DNA of 64,000 nucleotides from positions 2,126,501-2,190,500 of the forward strand of contig NZ_AP018712.1 of NCBI RefSeq assembly GCF_014701195.1, read 5' to 3'. Of the stretch, positions 55,431 through 63,622 are shown in pieces. How positions within the stretch are numbered: position 1 is the first letter of the stretch; the number at the start of each line of letters is the position of its first letter. Source of the DNA: Tepiditoga spiralis. GTDB lineage: Bacteria; Thermotogota; Thermotogae; Petrotogales; Petrotogaceae. The notes beneath the pieces are model-generated. The model searched no databases and was not told the DNA's origin. It saw only the letters and a list, made by a program, of their open reading frames with translations. The position numbers were made by a program, and so were the translations under genes.

Positions 55431-56816
55431 TTATTTTAAAATCTTTTTTACAAGTTTGAATTTTTTTTCTGTATATGGTGGAAATTGAACGTTTAAATTT
55501 ATCTTTGTGGATTTATTTAAAATACTTTTAAAATGGGAAAATTGTCTAAAACTTGCTTCTCCATGATAAGAACCTAATCCAGAATTTCCAACGCCTCCAA
55601 AAGGCATATAATGTGAAGTAAAATGACTTACAGTCTCATTTATTCCAAAACCTCCAGAACTTGTATTTTCAATAATATACTTTTGATTATTTTTACTTTC
55701 AGAAAATATATAAACAGCTAAAGGTTTTGGCCTTTCATTAATTATTTTTGAAACATCTTCAATATTTTCATACTCTAAAATTGGCAATAATGGGCCAAAT
55801 ATTTCATCTTTCATAGAAGCATCATTCCAATTTACATTATTTAAAAGAGTTGGAGATATATATTTTTCTTTTAAATTATATTCTCCACCAAAAATCACTT
55901 TACTTTTATCCTCTTCAATTATTTTAATTAATCTGTTCATTTGTTTTTCATTAATTATTCTTGCATAATCTTTTGATTTTTCAATTTCATGACCATAAAA
56001 ATTACTTATGGCTTGTTTAAATTCTTTTATAAATTGTTCTTTTACTGATTTATGAATTATAAGGTAATCTGGCGCTACACAAGTTTGACCTGCATTAAAA
56101 CATTTCCCCCAAGCAATCCTTTTAGCTGAAACTTTAATGTTTGCTGTTTTATCTACAATACAAGGACTCTTTCCTCCAAGCTCTAATGTTACTGGAGTTA
56201 AATTTTTACTTGCTGCTTCCATTATAATCTTTCCAACTTTTACACTTCCAGTAAAAAATATAAAATCAAACTTCATATTGATTAAATTAGAAACAATTTC
56301 TTTTTCTCCTTCTACAACCCTTATATAATTAAAATCATAATTTTCAGAAATTATTTTATTTATTACTTTTGAAACATTTGGTGTATCTTCTGATGGTTTT
56401 ATAACTACTGTATTCCCAGCGGTTATAGCTCCTATCATTGGTTCTATTAAAAGATTAAAAGGATAATTAAATGGTCCTATAATCAATACAACACCATATG
56501 GTTCTGGGTTAATATAACTCTTTGCACTAAACAAATGTAGTGGCGTTTTAACTTTTTTTACTTTACTCCATTTTTTTATATTTTTTATTGAATAGTTGAT
56601 ACTTTTTAACACGGTTCCTATTTCTGCTGCATAAGTTTCATATTTATGTCTACCTAAATCTTTTTCTAAGGCTACTATAATTTCATCAGTGTATTTAATA
56701 ATTGATTTTTTTAGTTTTTTTAACTGTTCTATTCTAAAGTTTACATCTTTTGTTTTTCCTATAAAAAAATATTCTTTCATTTCAAGTAGCATATTTTGAA
56801 GTTCTTTATTATTCAC
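55431..56816 (-). CDS. Aldehyde dehydrogenase (ALDH3-like)
   Basis: A 461-residue NAD(P)-dependent enzyme: IIGPFNYPFNLL, FTGSVKVGK, ELGGKSPCIV with the general-base Glu, FNAGQTCVAPDY with the nucleophilic Cys, and FGGVGNSGLG. The short length and NTSSGGFGINETV match class 3 fatty-aldehyde dehydrogenases. Starts at GTG 56816, five bases after AGGAGG. No partner genes; substrate is probably an aliphatic aldehyde. Confidence 0.93.
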   Translation of the reverse strand: MNNKELQNMLLEMKEYFFIGKTKDVNFRIEQLKKLKKSIIKYTDEIIVALEKDLGRHKYETYAAEIGTVLKSINYSIKNIKKWSKVKKVKTPLHLFSAKSYINPEPYGVVLIIGPFNYPFNLLIEPMIGAITAGNTVVIKPSEDTPNVSKVINKIISENYDFNYIRVVEGEKEIVSNLINMKFDFIFFTGSVKVGKIIMEAASKNLTPVTLELGGKSPCIVDKTANIKVSAKRIAWGKCFNAGQTCVAPDYLIIHKSVKEQFIKEFKQAISNFYGHEIEKSKDYARIINEKQMNRLIKIIEEDKSKVIFGGEYNLKEKYISPTLLNNVNWNDASMKDEIFGPLLPILEYENIEDVSKIINERPKPLAVYIFSESKNNQKYIIENTSSGGFGINETVSHFTSHYMPFGGVGNSGLGSYHGEASFRQFSHFKSILNKSTKINLNVQFPPYTEKKFKLVKKILK

Positions 56817-56871
56817 ATTATCCTCCTACATTTCATATTAACATTTATTTTTTATAAAATAAAGAATTTAA

Positions 56872-56905
56872 AAAACACTAAAGAAATTCTTTAGTGTTTT
56901 TTTTA
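56872..56905 (-). terminator. Terminator after the GNAT gene
   Basis: AACACTAAAGAA and TTCTTTAGTGTT form a 12-bp stem flanked by T runs on both strands. Confidence 0.88.
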
Positions 56906-57745
56906 ATGTATCTTTTTTTCCATTTCCCATTGAATTAAAAATGGTTCAAAATTTAGTTCTTTTGCAACTTTATTTAAAAGATCATCTGATGGTACAGAAA
57001 CCATAATTACTTTATTTTTTTCTGAAGCAATTCTTTTTAAAGCATCTTTAAAAATATCATAATACTTAGTTTCATCAGCTATTGGAGAAATATCAACAAT
57101 AAAAGCATTATCTTCATTTGTTCCCCAAACTATATAACCAATAGCAAAACCTTTTGAAACTATTTTTTCAACAATATATCTTCCTTCACTCAAACCTAAT
57201 GTTTTAGGTTCTCTTTGCCAATTAGGCTTTCTATGAAGATTATTCAATGCAGAAACTGCCATATCATGAACCCATTTTCCATCTTCTGGTAAATACTTAT
57301 ATTCTGGATCTTCTGACTTTTTTATATTATACTTTAATGATTCTAATTTTCTTTTTAATTTAAAATTATGTTTTTGATAAAACTTTACAGCTCTTTTTTC
57401 ATTTTCTTCTACTTCTAAAACAACATCTCTTATTCCTTTCCATTTTAAAGTTTCCATGGTTCTTGTTAATATTTCAGAAGATATACCAGTTCCACGATAT
57501 TTTTTTAATAACCCTATAGAATCAATTCTTCCTCTTTCTCCCCTTACAGAAACTATACTAAATCCTATTGGTTCATTTTTATCATATGCTACAAATGAAT
57601 TTTCAAGGGATATGGAGTTTTCAACAATATCTTTTTCAAATGATTGAATTGTCCAATGAACTGGAACTATATAATCTTTAAAAACCTCATTAACAAGATT
57701 TACAACTGTCATCAAAGATGCTTCCACCAAATTTTTGTATTCCAT
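56903..57745 (-). CDS. GNAT-family N-acetyltransferase, two-domain
   Basis: A 280-residue protein. The N-terminal half (about 10-145) is a GNAT domain with PIGFSIVSV, the acetyl-CoA loop LLKKYRGTGISSEILTR and the EENEKRAVKFYQKHNF segment. The second half (about 165-280) looks like a degenerate GNAT domain (IVEKIVSKGFAIGYIVW, IADETKYYDIFKDALKRI). The substrate is unknown. The start at 57745 follows GAGGAGGG; the ATG at 57763 overlaps that site. Confidence 0.85.
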   Translation of the reverse strand: MEYKNLVEASLMTVVNLVNEVFKDYIVPVHWTIQSFEKDIVENSISLENSFVAYDKNEPIGFSIVSVRGERGRIDSIGLLKKYRGTGISSEILTRTMETLKWKGIRDVVLEVEENEKRAVKFYQKHNFKLKRKLESLKYNIKKSEDPEYKYLPEDGKWVHDMAVSALNNLHRKPNWQREPKTLGLSEGRYIVEKIVSKGFAIGYIVWGTNEDNAFIVDISPIADETKYYDIFKDALKRIASEKNKVIMVSVPSDDLLNKVAKELNFEPFLIQWEMEKKIH

Positions 57746-57871
57746 ATTTTTCCCTCCTCTCAATATTATTATACTACATTTTTATTAAAAATTTTAAATT
57801 AATGTAAGCATTTTATCTTATATTTTATGATATTATATAAATATATCTTAAAATTAGAGGGAAGTGGTTTT

Positions 57872-58753
57872 GTGTTTACAAAATTTAAAGAATTAATTGA
57901 TTTATCAAATTCAAGTGGTCAACCTTTACATGAAGTTGTAAAAGAATGGGAAATGTTAGAAAATGGCACTGATCCAATACAAATTGAAAAAAATTCAGAA
58001 TTATTAGTTGAAGAAATGATAAAATCTTATAAACATAAAATAGAAAATCTTAATGAAAAAAGTATAACAGGATGGACAGGATTTAATACTAAAATCTATT
58101 TTGAAAGAATGAAAAATAAAAAAAGTTTATTTAACAATCTTTTATCAAAAGCTATTCTTGTGGCTTTAGCTACTTCAGAAAATAATGCTTCTATGGGAAG
58201 AATTGTTGCTTGTCCTACTGCAGGATCAAGTGGGGTAATACCTGGTGTTTTAGTTTCATTACATGAAGAAAAAAATATAGATATAAAAACTCTTGGGAAA
58301 AGTTTATTAATTGCTGGTGCTGTTGGTGAATTTATAAGAAGAAGAGGAAGTTTAGCTGGTGCTGTTGGTGGTTGTCAGGCTGAAATAGGAAGTGCAACTG
58401 CTATGGGAGCAGCAGCAATTGTTTATGCAATTGATGGAAATCCAGATAAAGTTTCTAATGCGGCAGCTCTTTCTATGAAATTTTTAATGGGACTTGTTTG
58501 TGATCCAGTTGGTGGATTTGTTGAGATACCTTGTGTTAAAAGAAATCCTGCAGGATCTATACTTGCTTTTACTGCAGCTGAATTAGCTTTATCGGGAGTA
58601 AAAAGCGCCATTCCATTCGATGAAGTTGCCGATGCTATGGGAAAAGTTGGTCGATCTTTGTCTGAAGATTTAAGAGAAACAGGTAAAGGTGGCATTGCTG
58701 CCACCAAAACAGGTAAAAAATTACTTAATGACTTTATTAATAATAAAATCTAA
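57872..58753 (+). CDS. sdaAA: L-serine dehydratase, alpha subunit
   Basis: A 293-residue Fe-S enzyme subunit converting L-serine to pyruvate and ammonia. Cluster cysteines are in RIVACPTAGSSG, GGCQAEIG, CDPVGGFVEIPCVKRN. The length matches the alpha chain of the two-subunit Firmicute enzyme. I choose GTG at 57872, with GAGGGA upstream; the ATG at 57827 adds 15 atypical residues. The beta-subunit gene sdaAB is not in the window. The 3' end overlaps the convergent mrdA by 33 bases. Confidence 0.92.
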   Translation: MFTKFKELIDLSNSSGQPLHEVVKEWEMLENGTDPIQIEKNSELLVEEMIKSYKHKIENLNEKSITGWTGFNTKIYFERMKNKKSLFNNLLSKAILVALATSENNASMGRIVACPTAGSSGVIPGVLVSLHEEKNIDIKTLGKSLLIAGAVGEFIRRRGSLAGAVGGCQAEIGSATAMGAAAIVYAIDGNPDKVSNAAALSMKFLMGLVCDPVGGFVEIPCVKRNPAGSILAFTAAELALSGVKSAIPFDEVADAMGKVGRSLSEDLRETGKGGIAATKTGKKLLNDFINNKI

Positions 58754-60436
58754 AGATTTTCTTGCCAACGGAACTGCAATGTGAGGTCCATAACCTGCAT
58801 TTTCTAAAAAAACTATTATTGAATATTTAGGTTTATCTGCTGGGAAAAAACCTGCAAACCAAGCATGAGGTTTTTTCCCTCCAGAAACTTCAGCAGTTCC
58901 AGTTTTACCTGCAACTACATAAGGAAATCCTTTAAACCCTTCGTAAGCAGTTCCCTCATTTGCAGAATCTCCTTCATAATTTCCCATATAAGTAGTAACT
59001 TCTTTCATTCCCTCTAAAACATTATCTAAATATTCTTCATTTATATTGTAAGCATCTCTTATTTTTGGAATATATTGTTCTTGTATTTTATTGAATAAAT
59101 CTTTTTGAATATTAAACAAATGAAATTGATAGTATTTTCCGCGAGTTGCTAATATATTATAAAAACGCAACATTTCTAAAGGTGTAGCTTTTACATTTCC
59201 TTGCCCTATAAAAACATTCAAAGTATTTCCAGGATACCATGGTTCTTTAAAAACTTTTTCTTTCCATTCTTTTGAAGGAAAAAAGCCACTTTTTTCTCCA
59301 GGTAAATCTATATCTGTTTTTTCAATTAATTTATATTCTTTAACTTTTTTATTTATAGCATCTATCCCTATTGTTTCACCAAGCCAATAAAAATAACTAT
59401 TAGCTGATACTCTAATTGCTTTTATCATATTTGTTATTCCATGACCAAGTGGCCACCAATCTTTAAATGTTCCTATTACGTATCCTTTTGAATTTTTTAG
59501 TTGATACTTTCCTGTTGAGTTTATTGTAGCTTCTGGTGAAATACCTAATTCTAAAGCCGACAAAGCTAAAAATGGTTTTATTACAGATCCCGGAGGATAA
59601 TTTTGATATATTGCTCTATTGTACATTGGTTTTTTATTATCGTTTAATATTCTCTGAAACTTTAAGTTTGTAAGACCTTTTGAAAAATCATTTGGGTCTG
59701 GTGAAGGATAACTAACCATTGCTATTATTTCACCATTATTTGGGTTTGAAACAACTACAGCTCCTGGCTTATTATTCTCACTTAAATAAGTGTATATTTT
59801 TTCTTGAATATCTAAATCAAGAGTTAAATAAACATCATTTCCTGAAATAGGAATTGTTTTTTCTATTATATTTTTAATACGACCACTTGGAGTTATGTTT
59901 ACTATTTTATAACCGTCTTCACCTTTTAATTTATCATTTAATGTTAATTCAAGACCACTTCGAGGATTTCCTTCGTTATCTACATATCCAGTAATATGAT
60001 ATAAAGATTTATGAGCATATTTTCTTATGTATTTTTCTTCTATTAATAAAGTTCTTATTGAAGATAATTTTTTTGCTGTTGTAGAGTTTATGTTTAAATT
60101 TATACTTTTTTGAAAGTTTAATTTATCTATGATAGAATCTGTATCTATATTAAATTTATTTAATATTAGTCTTATTTTTTTTTCTGTATCAGCATTTATT
60201 TCATCACTCAAGTTAGTTATTTTATATATTCTTTCATTCCAAGCTAATAATTTTCCATTTCTATCATATATATTTCCTCTTTTTGCATTTTGTTTTATTA
60301 TTCTTGTACTTAAATCTTGAACTTCTATTCTAAAATCTTTCCACTTTATTATTTGTAAATAAAAACTTCTTACAAGCAATAAACTAAAACTAAAAAATAT
60401 AATTATAAATATTAAAGTTATTCTATGATTTTTCAT
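58721..60436 (-). CDS. mrdA: Penicillin-binding protein 2
   Basis: A 571-residue class B transpeptidase for elongation-phase peptidoglycan synthesis. One N-terminal membrane anchor (about 7-27), the pedestal (RGNIYDRNGKLLAWN), then transpeptidase motifs SxxK (PPGSVIKPF), SxN (SANSYFYW) and KTG (AGKTGTAEV). It overlaps mreD by 14 bases at its start and sdaAA at its end. rodA is not next to it. Confidence 0.95.
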   Translation of the reverse strand: MKNHRITLIFIIIFFSFSLLLVRSFYLQIIKWKDFRIEVQDLSTRIIKQNAKRGNIYDRNGKLLAWNERIYKITNLSDEINADTEKKIRLILNKFNIDTDSIIDKLNFQKSINLNINSTTAKKLSSIRTLLIEEKYIRKYAHKSLYHITGYVDNEGNPRSGLELTLNDKLKGEDGYKIVNITPSGRIKNIIEKTIPISGNDVYLTLDLDIQEKIYTYLSENNKPGAVVVSNPNNGEIIAMVSYPSPDPNDFSKGLTNLKFQRILNDNKKPMYNRAIYQNYPPGSVIKPFLALSALELGISPEATINSTGKYQLKNSKGYVIGTFKDWWPLGHGITNMIKAIRVSANSYFYWLGETIGIDAINKKVKEYKLIEKTDIDLPGEKSGFFPSKEWKEKVFKEPWYPGNTLNVFIGQGNVKATPLEMLRFYNILATRGKYYQFHLFNIQKDLFNKIQEQYIPKIRDAYNINEEYLDNVLEGMKEVTTYMGNYEGDSANEGTAYEGFKGFPYVVAGKTGTAEVSGGKKPHAWFAGFFPADKPKYSIIVFLENAGYGPHIAVPLARKSLDFIINKVIK

Positions 60437-60830
60437 TTATAATCAACCTCATGTTTATAAAATATAAAATTATTATTATTGATAAAGTTATTATTAAAGG
60501 TATTGGAGTCCATTTTATTGAACATAAAAACAATGTTGATGGTATTGTGTAAGCAATTGTTGAAATAAAATTTTTTTGTATATTTATAAAAATTGTATCT
60601 ATTATTATGTATATTACTAAAAAAATGATCGCATATAAACCTACATCATATTTTAACGAAAAATATATCAACGTATATAAAAAAGCATACATATTTTTTG
60701 TTTTTTCATTAAAATCAAGATTTTTTAAATAAACTGAAACTATTGGATAAGAAAAAAACAGATATTGACCTAACCATCTATCCCATGATGAAGAGGCTAT
60801 TGTAAATAAAAAAAACAATAAATATTTCAT
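60423..60830 (-). CDS. mreD: MreD-like rod-shape membrane protein
   Basis: A 135-residue protein with about four membrane helices. Sequence similarity to MreD is weak, as is usual for that family; assignment rests on position between mreC and mrdA, length and topology. GGAGG precedes the ATG, and its end overlaps mrdA. Confidence 0.75.
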   Translation of the reverse strand: MKYLLFFLFTIASSSWDRWLGQYLFFSYPIVSVYLKNLDFNEKTKNMYAFLYTLIYFSLKYDVGLYAIIFLVIYIIIDTIFINIQKNFISTIAYTIPSTLFLCSIKWTPIPLIITLSIIIILYFINMRLIINEKS

Positions 60831-60832
60831 AA

Positions 60833-61486
60833 TTATTCCTCCAAAAAGTAAGCAAGTATTCCTTTAAATTTAAGAGGTTTAAAGAGATACATTTCACCAT
60901 ATTTAGAAATTATTTTTCCTGTTAATATTACTTTTTTTTTGTTTATTGTATCAATATAATAAGGTAATGTAATAGTTAATATTTTTTCATTTATTTTTTG
61001 TGGTAATTCTACAAAAAGATTTCCATTATCCTCTTTTATTAAAACATCATATCCACCTATTTCTCCAAATATTTCATTTGTTCCCCAACCTAATTTTTTT
61101 ACAATTATTCTATTAGAGTATGTTTTTTCTGAAAAACCTATTAAATTTCCTTCATCATCAATTACAAAACTATTTTTAGAAACTTTTTCATTAGAATGAA
61201 CTATTAAGTATTTATATTCTTCTTTTAATATTATTCCATAAGGAATAGAAAATTTTAAATTTTCTCCTTTTTTTAATTGTATTTTATTTGAAGAAATTAT
61301 ACTTAAAATATTTTTTAAACTTTCTGCTCTTGAATCTCTTATTAAAATTTCTTCTTGTAATTTTGAAAAAACGTAATTAAAAGGATAAGAAACCCATTGA
61401 ACTATATTTCCAATGGGTTTATATATATTTATCATTATAGTCAAAACTATAAAAATATTTAAATAAAATATTTTATTTTTAAACAT
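60833..61486 (-). CDS. mreC: Rod shape-determining protein MreC
   Basis: A 217-residue protein: one N-terminal membrane helix (about 5-25), a short coiled coil (VFSKLQEEILIRDSRAESL), and two beta-barrel domains in the periplasm. Shorter than the 270-360 of most MreC. Two or three bases from each neighbour in the mre operon. It links MreB filaments to PBP2. Confidence 0.85.
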   Translation of the reverse strand: MFKNKIFYLNIFIVLTIMINIYKPIGNIVQWVSYPFNYVFSKLQEEILIRDSRAESLKNILSIISSNKIQLKKGENLKFSIPYGIILKEEYKYLIVHSNEKVSKNSFVIDDEGNLIGFSEKTYSNRIIVKKLGWGTNEIFGEIGGYDVLIKEDNGNLFVELPQKINEKILTITLPYYIDTINKKKVILTGKIISKYGEMYLFKPLKFKGILAYFLEE

Positions 61487-61489
61487 TTA

Positions 61490-62500
61490 TTATCTCCTGG
61501 TTTTTGAAATGTTTTCTAATATTTTAATATTATCCAAAGCCATACCGGCACCTCTTGCAACACAGGTTAAAGGTTCATCAGCTATAACTACTCTAATTAA
61601 AGTTTCTTTTTCAATAAGTTCTTTTATTCCTTTAATCATAGCACCACCACCAGCTAAAAATATTCCTTTATTTACAATATCTGATAAAAGTTCTGGTGGC
61701 GTTGATTCAACAGCATTTTTTATATTTTCAACTATTTTTGAAACTGGGTTTTTTATAGCAGTTCTTATTTCTTTTCCTGTAATATTAACTCTTTTTGGCA
61801 ATCCGCTTAGTATATCAAGTCCTATTACTTCAATACTTAGATTATCATATTCATCACATTCAAAGGTATTTCCTACTTCCATTTTAATTTGTTCCGCAGT
61901 TCTTTCTCCAACAAGTATATTATGTTCATTTTTTATATATTCAACAATATGTTCATCCAACTCATCTCCGGCAACTCTTATAGACTTTGAAAGTACAATA
62001 CTACCAAGAGATATAACTGCTATTTCTGTTGTACCTCCCCCAATATCTACAATCATATTTCCTGAAGGTTCTTCAACATTTAATCCTGCTCCTATTGCTG
62101 TTGCCATAGCTTCTTCTATTAAATATACTTTTCCTGCTCCACCATCAAGTGCTGCTTCTCTAAGAGCTTGTCTTTCAACTTCAGTTGCTTCAGTTGGAAT
62201 ACCAACAACAACTAATGGTTTTAATATACTAAAGCCACCGACTGCATTTTTTATAAAGTATTTTAACATTGCAAGAGCTATATCATAATCAGCAATAACA
62301 CCATCTTTTAAAGGTCTTATCGCTATTATATTTGATGGTGTTTTACCTATCATTTTTTTTGCTTCTATTCCAACACTTAAAGCTTCCCCTTTGTCTCTTT
62401 CTATAGCTATTACTGATGGTTCATTTATTATTATTCCTTTTCCTTTTGAATAAACAAGTGTATTTGCAGTTCCCAAATCAATCCCAAGATATGTCCTCAT
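61490..62500 (-). CDS. mreB: Rod shape-determining protein MreB
   Basis: A 336-residue bacterial actin: phosphate 1 GIDLGTANTLVY, VDIGGGTTEIAVISLG, connect and adenosine motifs GIFLAGGGAMIKG, and DNIKILE at the end. Strong AAGGAGG. First gene of the mreB-mreC-mreD-mrdA operon, with an extended -10 promoter at 62533-62541. Confidence 0.98.
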   Translation of the reverse strand: MRTYLGIDLGTANTLVYSKGKGIIINEPSVIAIERDKGEALSVGIEAKKMIGKTPSNIIAIRPLKDGVIADYDIALAMLKYFIKNAVGGFSILKPLVVVGIPTEATEVERQALREAALDGGAGKVYLIEEAMATAIGAGLNVEEPSGNMIVDIGGGTTEIAVISLGSIVLSKSIRVAGDELDEHIVEYIKNEHNILVGERTAEQIKMEVGNTFECDEYDNLSIEVIGLDILSGLPKRVNITGKEIRTAIKNPVSKIVENIKNAVESTPPELLSDIVNKGIFLAGGGAMIKGIKELIEKETLIRVVIADEPLTCVARGAGMALDNIKILENISKTRR

Positions 62501-62532
62501 AAATTTCCTCCTTAAGAATAAATATCAATTAT

Positions 62533-62541
62533 AGTATATCA
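62533..62541 (-). promoter_or_regulatory. Extended -10 promoter for the mre operon
   Basis: TGA then TATACT on the minus strand, 33 bases before mreB; the -35 region (TTTCAA) is weak. Confidence 0.5.
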
Positions 62542-62590
62542 CACCTAATGCCATTTGAAAATATAGAAACAAAAATTTAATTTTTTTTTA

Positions 62591-62619
62591 TTGACATGTA
62601 TAATATAAAAGTATATAAT
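62591..62619 (+). promoter_or_regulatory. Consensus promoter of the XRE-speD-speE operon
   Basis: TTGACA (62591-62596), 17-base spacer, TATAAT (62614-62619). The -10 lies inside the left arm of the perfect inverted repeat at 62611-62647. Confidence 0.88.
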
Positions 62620-62647
62620 ATTAAACGTATTGTTTAATATTATATAC
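62611..62647 (+). promoter_or_regulatory. Operator: perfect 16-bp inverted repeat over the promoter
   Basis: GTATATAATATTAAAC (62611-62626), GTATT, then GTTTAATATTATATAC (62632-62647): arms are exact reverse complements. It covers the -10 box and the start point and ends 26 bases before the XRE/cupin gene, so it is the likely site for autorepression. Confidence 0.8.
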
Positions 62648-62673
62648 TAAAGCTTTTTATAGGGGGCTTTTTC

Positions 62674-63210
62674 GTGAAAATTGGTAAGAAATTAAAAAGT
62701 TTAAGAATTATGAAAAACATGACACAAGAAGAATTAGCTGTTAGATCAGATTTAACAAGAGGTTTTATATCTCAATTAGAAAGAGATTTAACTTCTCCTA
62801 CATTAGAAAATTTAGATATGATTCTTCATGCACTCGGAACTGATTTAAAAGAATTTTTTTCAAAATTTGATTCAGTTGAGAAAATTGTATATAAAAAAGA
62901 AGATAGAATACCAATTTATGATACTCCAAAAGGGGTAAAAGAAGAGTTATTAATGACAGCAACTGACCCTAAAAAAATAGAACCTTCATTTTTATATTTG
63001 AAACCTATGAGTAAAACAAAGGAAGAAAATTATCATGAAGGAATTGAATTTGGTTATGTAATTGAAGGGAATATTATGCTTTACTTAGATGGAATTTCTT
63101 ACAAAGTAAAAGAAGAAGAATCTTTCTTTTTTACATCTAATAAAAAACATTTTATAAAAAACACATCTAAAAAAAACTGTGCAAAAGTTTTGTGGATAGA
63201 AATTTTTTAA
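62674..63210 (+). CDS. XRE-family regulator with cupin domain, probable polyamine-operon repressor
   Basis: A 178-residue protein starting at GTG: an HTH_3 domain (about 5-60; KNMTQEELAVRSDLTRGFIS, then LERDLTSPTLENLDMIL) and a C-terminal cupin barrel (about 105-178; LKPMSKTKEENYHEGIEFGYVIEG). Cupin-HTH proteins such as PuuR bind small amines or amino acids. It is the first gene before speD (13-base gap) and has the operator described at 62611, so it probably senses polyamines or S-adenosylmethionine and represses its own operon. GGGGGC precedes the start. Confidence 0.9.
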   Translation: MKIGKKLKSLRIMKNMTQEELAVRSDLTRGFISQLERDLTSPTLENLDMILHALGTDLKEFFSKFDSVEKIVYKKEDRIPIYDTPKGVKEELLMTATDPKKIEPSFLYLKPMSKTKEENYHEGIEFGYVIEGNIMLYLDGISYKVKEEESFFFTSNKKHFIKNTSKKNCAKVLWIEIF

Positions 63211-63223
63211 GAGGGGGTAAAAA

Positions 63224-63622
63224 ATGGCAATATCTCTTGGAAAACATTTAATTGCAGAATTTTTTGAATGCAATAAAGACATTTTAGACAATGTCGAAAA
63301 AATAGAATATCATATGAAAAAAGCAACAATAGAAACAGGAGCTACTATAGTAACTTCAACGTTTCATCGTTTTTTACCTCATGGAGTTAGCGGTGCTGTT
63401 ATTGTTTCAGAATCACATTTAGCAATTCATACTTGGCCTGAATATGGATATGCTTCTATTGATTTATATACCTGTGGTGATCATGTTGATCCATGGAAAG
63501 CATTCGAATATTTAAAAGAAGCTTTTTCATCATCAAGAACACAAGTTTCAGAACATTTTAGAGGACTTTATAGTGAAATTGGAATAGCGGAAAATTCTCC
63601 GCATAAAGTGGAGGTGAAATAA
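63224..63622 (+). CDS. speD: S-adenosylmethionine decarboxylase proenzyme
   Basis: A 132-residue pyruvoyl enzyme giving the aminopropyl donor for spermidine. Self-cleavage occurs between Glu63 and Ser64 in IVSESHLAIHTWPE; Cys84 in LYTCGDH and His69 are the usual catalytic residues. The length fits the short bacterial form as in Thermotoga. GAGGGGG precedes the start. Its stop shares a base with the speE ATG (TAATG). Confidence 0.97.
   Translation: MAISLGKHLIAEFFECNKDILDNVEKIEYHMKKATIETGATIVTSTFHRFLPHGVSGAVIVSESHLAIHTWPEYGYASIDLYTCGDHVDPWKAFEYLKEAFSSSRTQVSEHFRGLYSEIGIAENSPHKVEVK

Noticed and set aside
61509-62288. Long open frame (259 codons) antisense to mreB
   Set aside because: Its codons mirror mreB, no ribosome binding site, Ser/Ile/Pro-rich composition typical of a shadow frame.
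62591-62604. TATAAT at 62599-62604 as the -10 of the XRE promoter
   Set aside because: It is only 2-3 bases after TTGACA; the TATAAT at 62614 has the proper 17-base spacing.
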